This document shows positions 1 to 6,904 of a stretch of DNA of 15,662 nt, piece after piece (positions within the stretch are counted from its first letter, which is position 1; each line of letters starts with the position of its first letter). Source of the stretch: an uncultured Clostridia bacterium. Its GTDB lineage: Bacteria; Bacillota; Clostridia; Peptostreptococcales; Anaerovoracaceae. The translations under genes and the position numbers were made by a program. Below the pieces are notes generated by a model. That model was not told where the DNA came from, made no database searches, and worked only from the letters and a program-made list of their open reading frames with translations. The stretch covers positions 1 through 15,662 of the forward strand of contig CALZMV010000020.1 in the NCBI GenBank assembly GCA_945788655.1, in the 5' to 3' direction.

Positions 1-849
1 ATGACAGAAAAGAGAAAAGGCGAACTGCTGATGCTGGCCTGTGCAGTAATGTGGAGCATCAGCGGAATAATAATAAAATACATAGATTGGAGCCCCTTTA
101 CCATTGCAGGTGCCAGAAGTCTTATTTCGGCAGTTGTAGTGGTGGTTTTTATGATGGCAACTAAGCTGAAACCTGTAGTGAACAGAAATTCCGTTATTTC
201 GGGTGTTTTTTTAAGTGGATGTATCACATGTTTCGTGGTTGCCAACAAGCTTACGACAGCTGCAAATGCCATAGTTTTGCAATATATTGCACCGGTCTTT
301 GTGCTGATTATTACTGCAGTTTTTCTGAAGCAGAAGCTGAAAAAAATGGAGATAGGTGTCGTTGCATTTACCTTTGGAGGAATAGTTCTGTTTTTCCTTG
401 GAGAAATCAGCTTTGGCGGAATGCTTGGCAATTTTGTAGCTATCTTTTCGGGGCTGTGTATGGCCATATGCTTCATCGTTAACGGAACAATTGAAATAGA
501 CGCCAGAATGACAGGGATACTGGTTGCCCATTTAATTACAGCAGCAATTGGAATCCCTTTGGGGCTGGCAACATATAATACGGTGGTGACGTCTCAGGAT
601 TTAATTCTGATATTGATACTGGGTGTTGTGCAGCTTGGAATCCCATATGTCCTGTATGCGATGGCAGCGTCAAGGATAAGTCCATTGAGCTGTTCTCTGA
701 TTGGAATGATTGAACCGCTCTTAAATCCAATCTGGGTTGCAGTGTTCTATGGTGAAATCCCAGGTCTGTTCGCACTTATTGGCGGTGTGGTTGTAATTGT
801 TTCTGTTGTAGTATACAACGTCTGGGATGAAAAGCAGAGCAGCCTATAA
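1..849 (+). CDS. EamA-family (DMT superfamily) transporter
   Basis: A 282-residue, very hydrophobic inner-membrane protein with the layout of drug/metabolite exporters: a short charged N-terminus (MTEKRKGEL), then about ten membrane segments arranged as two EamA repeats, roughly residues 9-135 and 145-275. The first repeat opens with the family-typical pattern LACAVMWSISGIIIKY and the second contains GVVQLGIPYVLYAMA followed by PLLNPIWVAVFYGE, which is common in this family. Such proteins usually export amino acids or other small metabolites; the substrate cannot be told here. The window begins exactly at the ATG, so its ribosome binding site and promoter are not visible, but the N-terminus and length look natural. 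It is convergent with the PucR-type regulator and separated from it by a shared terminator, so it is probably not part of that regulator's unit. Confidence 0.9.
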   Translation: MTEKRKGELLMLACAVMWSISGIIIKYIDWSPFTIAGARSLISAVVVVVFMMATKLKPVVNRNSVISGVFLSGCITCFVVANKLTTAANAIVLQYIAPVFVLIITAVFLKQKLKKMEIGVVAFTFGGIVLFFLGEISFGGMLGNFVAIFSGLCMAICFIVNGTIEIDARMTGILVAHLITAAIGIPLGLATYNTVVTSQDLILILILGVVQLGIPYVLYAMAASRISPLSCSLIGMIEPLLNPIWVAVFYGEIPGLFALIGGVVVIVSVVVYNVWDEKQSSL

Positions 850-918
850 ACTGCAGAAGGACATATTGCTTTTATTCCGAAGCTAATGATAGAAACTGAA
901 TTATTAAAGATTAATAAC

Positions 919-945
919 AAAAAGCTGACTTAGGTCAGCTTTTTT
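919..945. terminator. Bidirectional intrinsic terminator
   Basis: A perfect 11-bp stem, AAAAAGCTGAC paired with GTCAGCTTTTT, around a 4-base loop TTAG. Because the stem ends in A/T runs on both sides, each strand yields a hairpin followed by a U-run. It lies between the convergent exporter gene and the PucR-type regulator gene and can end both transcripts. Confidence 0.85.
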
Positions 946-1003
946 AGTGCAAGTTTGTATATGTAACTTGAAATATAAATCTTGAAATATGTAACTATCG
1001 TCG

Positions 1004-2170
1004 TTAGATGAACTTGGATTTGGAATAATTATGTATTTTTATTGCAAGAGACAGTTGCTCTAGATCGGAAAATGATTTGTAATCAAATCCGGATATGACA
1101 GCAATTTTATCCAGACGATATCTGATAGTATTCTTATGCTGAGAAAGCATTGCCGATGCCGTATCTATATTGCAGTTGGACTCTATATAAGCAGTAAGGG
1201 TTTGCAATAAGTTGCTGTTATTCTCAATGTCATAATCAAGGATTGGGGTCAGAACTCTTGACTTGAATTTTTGCATTTCTACAGTATCTGTAAAAGGGAG
1301 AATAAGTTGCAGTGAACCGAGACTTCCATATGACACGATATTGCCATGGCTTTTATGCAGTGATGCGGCGTACAGACTTTCACGAAGGCAAACATCAAAA
1401 TCTCGTAAAGTAGAATGAGAATTGCTTATCCCGAAATTAAATGCCTCTTTATTATTCGTTAGAATGTTGATGGATTCTTCGGGAGGCAAGTTGGAATCTC
1501 TGTCACAGATTATGAAGGCTCCGGAGTTATACGGAACAAAACAATTTTGCGGTATGTTTAACTCACTCGAAATAAAAGATTTATACAATGCATCTATTGA
1601 ATCAGGCACATTATATTCATCCATCTTGACATATATGGAATAATATCTATCTGTAATTGAAGGATTCAGCTCTTTTGCATACTTTATTACTTCATCGGAG
1701 TTGAGATTACCGGATAGAATTGCAGCAACGCATCTTTGAGAGTCTCTAAAGGTATTTAAGATAAATAGTCGCTTATATACTTCAAATATCAATAATTCAA
1801 CATAGATATCCTGTGAATTGACATAAAAGATTGGGAAATTCATGGAATCAGCGTAACGCAGCACAGATTCATGTATTGGGAGATTAAACACATTCTTTAC
1901 AACTAAGCCGCTGGTACCTTTTGCGACAAGGTATTTGATAGCATCTAGAATAAGGTGCGGATTATCTTTAGCTACCGAAAATGTAGTAACAGTAAGCTGG
2001 TTCTTTTGAAAATTGGTATGATAATATTTGTCTTTCATTGCCGGATCTATTTCGTAATCCAAAAATCCTGCCGCAGATATCAGCCTGGACATGCCGCCGG
2101 AACCTGCTACAAGGGTTAAACCTGATTCGAATGTTTTGTAAAAATCTGAAACTGTATAATTGCTATACAT
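1004..2170 (-). CDS. PucR-family transcriptional regulator
   Basis: A 388-residue regulator. The N-terminal part (about residues 8-125) resembles the PucR sensory domain, including the segment KYLVAKGTSGLVVKN. The C-terminal part (about 320-378) is the PucR-type helix-turn-helix, seen as LLQTLTAYIESNCNI followed by HKNTIRYRLDKI. The middle section has weak similarity to the GGDEF-like linker of this family. The start is supported by GAGGAGG a few bases upstream of the ATG on the minus strand. Family members commonly activate neighbouring catabolic genes in response to a substrate, often a nitrogen compound. This gene is divergent from the cyclodeaminase-family/aminotransferase pair, so it most likely controls that pair; the effector is unknown. 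Confidence 0.88.
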   Translation of the reverse strand: MYSNYTVSDFYKTFESGLTLVAGSGGMSRLISAAGFLDYEIDPAMKDKYYHTNFQKNQLTVTTFSVAKDNPHLILDAIKYLVAKGTSGLVVKNVFNLPIHESVLRYADSMNFPIFYVNSQDIYVELLIFEVYKRLFILNTFRDSQRCVAAILSGNLNSDEVIKYAKELNPSITDRYYSIYVKMDEYNVPDSIDALYKSFISSELNIPQNCFVPYNSGAFIICDRDSNLPPEESINILTNNKEAFNFGISNSHSTLRDFDVCLRESLYAASLHKSHGNIVSYGSLGSLQLILPFTDTVEMQKFKSRVLTPILDYDIENNSNLLQTLTAYIESNCNIDTASAMLSQHKNTIRYRLDKIAVISGFDYKSFSDLEQLSLAIKIHNYSKSKFI

Positions 2171-2445
2171 ATATGTTCCTCCTCTTCAAATTAAAGATGA
2201 TTAAAATTGTATAATAGTTCAAAAATAATAGATGATTTATGTATATTATAACATATATTAAATGGCTGAATAAGAAAAAAATCAATGATAATTAGCATAT
2301 ATTAAAAAAATAGTGTTATATGTTGGCATTTAGATATTGTATTTATACACAAAATAGTTAAGTAAAAAATATATATTTATACAGTTTATTTTTATGGTAA
2401 GGGCTTCCTCCGAATAGTATAATGGCAAAAAAAGGAGGTAGAAAC
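2171..2445. promoter_or_regulatory. Divergent regulatory region
   Basis: About 275 bases of very A+T-rich DNA between the divergent regulator and cyclodeaminase-family genes, with no gene of its own. It contains two copies of CATATATTAAA (2252-2262 and 2296-2306), 44 bases apart start to start, roughly four helical turns. AACATATA (2250-2257) and its inverse TATATGTT (2317-2324) are also present. A minus-strand TATAAT (2245-2250) could be the -10 of the regulator gene. Such A+T-rich repeats can arise by chance, so the assignment as operator sites is tentative. Confidence 0.45.
2418..2423 (+). promoter_or_regulatory. Candidate -10 box of the cyclodeaminase-family gene
   Basis: A perfect TATAAT lies 22 bases before the GTG start. 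The expected -35 position (about 2395-2400, TGGTAA) is poor, which would suit a promoter that needs an activator such as the divergent PucR-type protein. Transcription would begin near 2430, giving a leader of only about 16 bases that still includes the AAAGGAGGT ribosome binding site. Confidence 0.45.
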
Positions 2446-3459
2446 GTGAAAATAAAAGTATTAAGCAGGACAGATCTAGTAGAAATACTAGAGTTAACAA
2501 AAGTAATAGATGGAGTTGAAGCCGTGTATAAGGCAAAAGCTGAAGGAAATGTTGCTGCGTGGCCGCTTGTGGAACATCATTTTGGCAATGGGGCAGTGGC
2601 TGATATCAGATCTGGCGGAGCGTTTGGAGATATCTCGATACATGGAGCAAAGTTATTAAATAATTTTCCTGAAAATGCGAAGAATAATTTACCTGTATTT
2701 ACAGGCGTTTTGATGGCCTTTGATTCGAATACGGGTTTACCGATGGGAATTATGGACGCATCATATATTACAAGTCTTCGCACAGGTGCTGCAGCTGCAA
2801 TTGGAACGGCAGCATTGGCAAGACCTGATAGTAAAACACTACTGCTTGTGGGAGCTGGACGCCAATCTATTTATTTGTTAGGCGCAACACTTCTGAAGAT
2901 GCCGCAAATTGAAAAAGTACTGGTAGCGGATACTTTTTCTCCTGATAATGGAATTCAATATGTGCAAACCATTAAAGAAAGATTAAAGAATGAATTGTCA
3001 GTTGATTGTCCTTCTACAAAGTTTGAATTTGCAGAGAATTTGAGAGACGCTGCATCAAGGAGCGATATAATACTGACTATTACAAGGAGCACTGAACCTT
3101 TAATAATGAAAGAGTGGTTAAAACCTGGCACACATTTAAGCTGTATTGGTGCTGATATGGTCGGAAAAGAAGAGATAGATCCTGAGATATTCTCAATAGC
3201 TCGCAGTTTTGCAGATGATGCGATTCAGTGCTGTAATGTTGGTGAAATGGAGATTCCTGCAAAGAAAGGAATAATCTCTGCAGATTCTATTTGTGGAGAA
3301 ATAGGTGAGGTACTCGTAGGAACTAAGGAGGGGAGAGTTGAGGCCAGTGATATTACGGTATTTGACGCCACAGGTCTTGCGGCACTTGATTTAGTGACTG
3401 CAAAAATCGCTTTGCAGATGTCGAAAACGAAGAAAATCGGAACAGTTGTAGAAATTTAA
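2446..3459 (+). CDS. Ornithine cyclodeaminase / mu-crystallin family enzyme
   Basis: A 337-residue NAD(P)-dependent enzyme of the family that includes ornithine and lysine cyclodeaminases, archaeal-type alanine dehydrogenase and ketimine reductases. Visible family features are GAKLLNNFP with a conserved Lys near residue 69, LRTGAAAAIGT (111-121), the Rossmann glycine motif GAGRQS (136-141), the catalytic-region IGADMVGKEE with Asp237, and FDATGLAALD (306-315). The start is GTG at 2446 because AAAGGAGGT ends six bases before it. An upstream in-frame ATG at 2422 would put eight extra residues across that ribosome binding site and inside the candidate -10 box. It is followed after 26 bases by an aminotransferase in the same unit. 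The substrate cannot be assigned: cyclisation of a diamino acid, reductive or oxidative deamination, and imine reduction all remain possible. Confidence 0.9.
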   Translation: MKIKVLSRTDLVEILELTKVIDGVEAVYKAKAEGNVAAWPLVEHHFGNGAVADIRSGGAFGDISIHGAKLLNNFPENAKNNLPVFTGVLMAFDSNTGLPMGIMDASYITSLRTGAAAAIGTAALARPDSKTLLLVGAGRQSIYLLGATLLKMPQIEKVLVADTFSPDNGIQYVQTIKERLKNELSVDCPSTKFEFAENLRDAASRSDIILTITRSTEPLIMKEWLKPGTHLSCIGADMVGKEEIDPEIFSIARSFADDAIQCCNVGEMEIPAKKGIISADSICGEIGEVLVGTKEGRVEASDITVFDATGLAALDLVTAKIALQMSKTKKIGTVVEI

Positions 3460-3485
3460 TGCAGAAAGCAGAAAGAGGTAGAAAA

Positions 3486-4628
3486 ATGAAAATTGACAAT
3501 TTTGTGTTGGAAAATTGGCTAAATCCTGCATGTGACAGCGAAAAAAATAAAGTTTATCTGGGAGGAAGCTGTGTATTGCCCATGACAGTGGAAGAACTGT
3601 TTGAACTTACGGGTGAAAGCATGGAAGACTTTTTTGAAGAACTCAAGAAGATGAATCTTGGATATCCTCGTTTTGATGGAACACCAAGATGTAAGAAAGC
3701 TGTGGCCAACCTGTATAAGGGGGTTGAACCTGAGGAAGTTGTTTTAGTTCATGGTGGAACCGGCGCAAATAACACTGTAGTTATGACCGTTATTGACCCA
3801 GGAGATAATGTTATTTCCATCGTTCCGAACTATCAGCAGTTTGACTCTATTCCAAGATCTATTGGTGCAGAGGTTAGAAATGTACACCTTAAAGCTGAAG
3901 AAGGATATAAGCTGGATGTAAATGATATCAGAAAACTTGTTGACGAAAACACTAAGGCGATTTTATTTACTAATCCTAACAACCCTACAGGATCACTTCT
4001 ATCCTATGAAGAAATGCTCGACATTATCGATATTGCTAAATCTGTAGATGCATGGGTAATCTGCGATGAAATGTACAGAGGTCTTAAGGAAGAATATATG
4101 CCTTCATTTGCAGACCTTTATGAAAAGGCTATCGTAACATGCAGTTCATCCAAGATTTACTCCATGGCAGGCACTAGAGTAGGCTGGATTATCTGTCATG
4201 ACCCTGAAATGAGATGGAATCTTTTCAATAGACGCTCGTATGATTCCATATGCGGGGCTGCATTTGATGAATGGATTTTTGCAATCGCTCTTGAACATGT
4301 AGATAAGATTTATGCAAGAAGCAGAGCTATCGTCAATAAGAATAAGGCAATAATTGATAAATGGTTGGACGGACATCCGTATTTACATCAGTATGCAGAT
4401 GCTTACGGCACAACTTATTTAGTACATTATGATTTAGACATGGAAGCTGAAGAATTTGGTGACAGACTTCTTGATGAAAAAGGTGTTTTAGTTTGCCATG
4501 GTGACTGTTTCTATATTCCAAGAACATTCAGAATAACTCTTTCACATGCTGAAGAATTGGAAAAGGGACTTGCATTGATAGACGAGTTTATTAATGAGCA
4601 GGTTGCAGCAGGAAGAGGTCTGAAGTAA
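3486..4628 (+). CDS. Class I/II PLP-dependent aminotransferase
   Basis: A 380-residue fold-type I pyridoxal-phosphate enzyme. Key parts are GGTGANNTV (90-98, phosphate-binding region), NPNNPTG (163-169), DEMYRG with Asp194 that contacts the pyridine nitrogen, SSSKIYSMAGTRVGW with the Schiff-base Lys223, and TFRITLSHA with Arg349, which in the family binds the substrate carboxylate. I chose ATG 3486 because AGAGGT precedes it at normal spacing. The in-frame ATG at 3459, which overlaps the previous stop, has no ribosome binding site. Co-transcription with the cyclodeaminase-family enzyme suggests a two-step conversion of an amino acid. Asn/Asp- or Ala-type specificity cannot be read from the sequence. 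Confidence 0.9.
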   Translation: MKIDNFVLENWLNPACDSEKNKVYLGGSCVLPMTVEELFELTGESMEDFFEELKKMNLGYPRFDGTPRCKKAVANLYKGVEPEEVVLVHGGTGANNTVVMTVIDPGDNVISIVPNYQQFDSIPRSIGAEVRNVHLKAEEGYKLDVNDIRKLVDENTKAILFTNPNNPTGSLLSYEEMLDIIDIAKSVDAWVICDEMYRGLKEEYMPSFADLYEKAIVTCSSSKIYSMAGTRVGWIICHDPEMRWNLFNRRSYDSICGAAFDEWIFAIALEHVDKIYARSRAIVNKNKAIIDKWLDGHPYLHQYADAYGTTYLVHYDLDMEAEEFGDRLLDEKGVLVCHGDCFYIPRTFRITLSHAEELEKGLALIDEFINEQVAAGRGLK

Positions 4629-4673
4629 CATAAGAAATAAATGACTTGAATAGATAAGACATATGTGAAATAT

Positions 4674-4706
4674 AAAAAGCGATATCCAAGGAGGATGTCG
4701 CTTTTT
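4674..4706. terminator. Bidirectional intrinsic terminator
   Basis: A 14-bp stem, AAAAAGCGATATCC against GGATGTCGCTTTTT, with one T-G wobble and a 5-base loop. A/T runs on both ends let it work in both directions, ending the aminotransferase unit from the left and the gamma-glutamyl hydrolase gene from the right. Confidence 0.85.
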
Positions 4707-4753
4707 AGTATGAGAAAGTATCAAATTTTTATAATGCATGTTGGCGTGAGAAT

Positions 4754-5413
4754 TTACAGATCTAACCACCACTTCAAGAAATCATCACCGGATTTTTGAA
4801 TCAAAGGATCACCTGCAAGACACATTCTTTCGGGATGCCACTGAACTCCGATGATTGGTAGCTCCTGATGTTCAATTGCCTCGACAACGGTATCATCGCC
4901 AAATGTCCAGAGGGCGGATACTTTCAGACCGTTTCCGATTACACCCACTCCCTGATGGTGTCTCGTGTTGACTGTAGTTCTTTCTGGAAAGAGATTGCCT
5001 AAGGCGGTTCCTTTGACTGTTGCTAGGTCGTGATATTTCTCAGGCTTTTGTGCGCCGTGATGTTCTGAAGAAGGCAGATGCTGAATGAGTGTTCCTCCGA
5101 AGAAAACATTTATAAACTGCATTCCTCTGCATACTCCAAGGACAGGTTTTTTGTCTTTTACAGCCATTTCCATAAGCTGCCACTGTATGCGATCCAGTTC
5201 ATCGTTTACATCATGGCAGTGCGTATTTTCTTCTCCCCACAGCTTTGGATTCATGTCCTGAAAGCTTCCCGGAAGTATAAGTGCATCCGCCTTGCTAAAA
5301 TCTGCCGGATTAAGTGAAATAAAGCTGTCAGCTCCGTTCTTTTTTAATGCCTCTGGGTAACTTTCATATTTATCGTCATCCGTTATCCATGCGGCAATCA
5401 TTACGTTTTTCAT
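4754..5413 (-). CDS. Gamma-glutamyl-gamma-aminobutyrate hydrolase-like (peptidase C26)
   Basis: A 219-residue cytoplasmic protein with the class I glutamine amidotransferase fold. The triad is clear: nucleophile Cys95 in LGVCRGMQ, and His193 with Glu195 in GVQWHPE. ALILPGSFQDMNP (44-56) matches the family's LPGG-D-P type loop, and NTRHHQGV (149-156) is typical of PuuD-like peptidase C26 members. These enzymes cleave gamma-glutamyl amides and release glutamate. The start is ATG at 5413, with TGGAGA just upstream on the minus strand. The frame stays open to 5491, but that extension would reach the promoter region of the divergent antiporter gene and has no typical N-terminus. Releasing glutamate would suit the glutamate-fermentation operon nearby, but it is a separate unit and the substrate is inferred. 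Confidence 0.85.
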   Translation of the reverse strand: MKNVMIAAWITDDDKYESYPEALKKNGADSFISLNPADFSKADALILPGSFQDMNPKLWGEENTHCHDVNDELDRIQWQLMEMAVKDKKPVLGVCRGMQFINVFFGGTLIQHLPSSEHHGAQKPEKYHDLATVKGTALGNLFPERTTVNTRHHQGVGVIGNGLKVSALWTFGDDTVVEAIEHQELPIIGVQWHPERMCLAGDPLIQKSGDDFLKWWLDL

Positions 5414-5560
5414 AAAAGTCTCCAAAAATAATATGCAATAATAATTTTTTAATAATATTGTAAACGAGGTAGTAAACAGACGCAATAACAACTTGAGAAA
5501 AAGTAAAACAGATGTTATACTATGTTAGTTAAACTATTATTCGTGAAAGGGTTGAAATCT
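5414..5560. other. Divergent intergenic region
   Basis: 147 bases between the hydrolase gene and the antiporter gene. It holds a good rightward sigma-A promoter. The leftward promoter is less clear: TTTACA (5459-5464, minus strand) and TATTAT (5438-5443, minus strand) are present but only 15 bases apart, shorter than optimal. Confidence 0.4.
5493..5521 (+). promoter_or_regulatory. Sigma-A promoter of the antiporter-hydrogenase unit
   Basis: TTGAGA (5493-5498) and TATACT (5516-5521) are separated by exactly 17 bases. Transcription would begin near 5528, leaving a leader of about 33 bases with GAAAGGG before the antiporter ATG at 5561. This also argues against the upstream in-frame ATG at 5522, which would sit at or before the transcription start. 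Confidence 0.7.
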
Positions 5561-6874
5561 ATGGATTTGTATCTAGCATTTGGAGTGTTTATGGTTTCCA
5601 TGATAACCACAATAGCACTTAATATTTCTATGATTGTGGCTCTTTTAGTGGGGTTGGTTGCTTTCTTAATTGTCGGCATGCGCAAGGGATTTACCCTTAA
5701 TGAAATGGGCAAGATGAGCCTTGGTGCAATTAAGGACTCTTTGGTTGTAATCAAGGTTATGCTGATAATAGGAGTGCTGACGGCTGTATGGAGAATTTCG
5801 GGGACTATCACTGTGTTTGTGTATTACGGAATGAAAATCATTATGCCGGACCTTTTTATAATAATTACGTTCCTGCTCTGCTGTCTGCTTAGTTATGCAA
5901 TCGGGACTTCTTTTGGGGTTGCCGGTACTGTGGGCATCATTTTTATGGCACTGGCACGAAGCGGAGGCGTAAACCCGATTATAACGGCAGGGGCTATAAT
6001 GTCGGGAATATATTTCGGAGATAGATGTTCACCTGTTTCATCAAGTGCTAATATGGTAGCGGGAATAACGGAAACAAACATTATCGAAAACGTGAAGATA
6101 ATGTTAAAGACAGGAGTTTTGCCCTTTGCCGTAGCGCTTTTAGCATATATCGTATTATCTGTCGTGAATCCTATCAATCAGGTTGACCAGGGAATGATTG
6201 AAGGGTTTGAACAGGAATTCAATATATCTTTTTGGTCATTCCTTCCTGCGGTGGCTGTGATTCTGCTGCCCCTGCTAAAGGTGGGAGTACTAAAGGCCAT
6301 GGGGGCAAGTATCGTTACAGCTGCCCTGATTGCGTGGCTTGTGCAAGGTGAAAGTATATATACAATCCTTCGTACATGTATTTTTGGATACAGTGCTGAT
6401 GGAAGCGGATTGACAACAATCCTCAATGGGGGCGGACTGGTTTCCATGATTGAGATTGCTGTGATTCTGGTAATATCCAGTTCCTATTCGGGAATTTTCA
6501 GCGGTACGGATATGCTGAAGGCTCTTCAGGATAAGCTTCAAAGTGCCTGCACTAAAATGGGAAGATTCGCAGTTATGATTATGATGAGCCTTGCAATGTC
6601 ATGTGTTTTCTGCAATCAGACCATAGGTACGCTGATGTGTGCTGATCTTTTGAGGAAACCTTACCTTGAAAGTGGCGGCAGCAAGGAGGAACTTGCCATC
6701 GATATGGAAAACTCGGTGATACTGATTGCATGTATGATTCCGTGGTCCATTGGATGCAGCGTTCCGCTGGCTCTGCTGGGAGTGAACTTTACTGCAGTCA
6801 CCTTTGCGGTTTATATGTACATGGTGCCTATATGTTATATATTTACAAAGAAAAGATGGTTCAAAACAAGATGA
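5561..6874 (+). CDS. NhaC-family Na+/H+ antiporter-like membrane protein
   Basis: A 437-residue polytopic membrane protein with around ten or more hydrophobic segments. Family motifs are YAIGTSFGVAGTVG (112-125), GDRCSPVSSSAN (153-164, corresponding to the usual GDK-SPLSDTTN) and MIPWS near 392. NhaC relatives exchange Na+ for protons, and some exchange an organic acid (for example the malate/lactate exchanger MleN). In this copy the usual DTT of the GDK-SPLSDTT motif reads SSS, so specificity could differ from a classical Na+/H+ antiporter. The start is set by GAAAGGG nine bases before the ATG and by the promoter upstream. It is followed after 30 bases by the hydrogenase gene, with no terminator between, so the two are probably co-transcribed. 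Confidence 0.85.
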   Translation: MDLYLAFGVFMVSMITTIALNISMIVALLVGLVAFLIVGMRKGFTLNEMGKMSLGAIKDSLVVIKVMLIIGVLTAVWRISGTITVFVYYGMKIIMPDLFIIITFLLCCLLSYAIGTSFGVAGTVGIIFMALARSGGVNPIITAGAIMSGIYFGDRCSPVSSSANMVAGITETNIIENVKIMLKTGVLPFAVALLAYIVLSVVNPINQVDQGMIEGFEQEFNISFWSFLPAVAVILLPLLKVGVLKAMGASIVTAALIAWLVQGESIYTILRTCIFGYSADGSGLTTILNGGGLVSMIEIAVILVISSSYSGIFSGTDMLKALQDKLQSACTKMGRFAVMIMMSLAMSCVFCNQTIGTLMCADLLRKPYLESGGSKEELAIDMENSVILIACMIPWSIGCSVPLALLGVNFTAVTFAVYMYMVPICYIFTKKRWFKTR

Positions 6875-6904
6875 TTCAATAATTGATGTTGTGGGAGGGT
6901 TAAT

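Noticed and set aside
2325..2345. Sigma-54-like TGGCAT-N5-TATTG sequence before the cyclodeaminase-family gene
   Set aside because: The essential GC of the -12 element is absent, and PucR-type regulators do not work with sigma-54.
5414..5491. N-terminal extension of the gamma-glutamyl hydrolase (26 more residues)
   Set aside because: The extension reaches the promoter region of the divergent antiporter gene. A TGGAGA site and the typical N-terminus MKNVMIAAWITDD mark the start at 5413.
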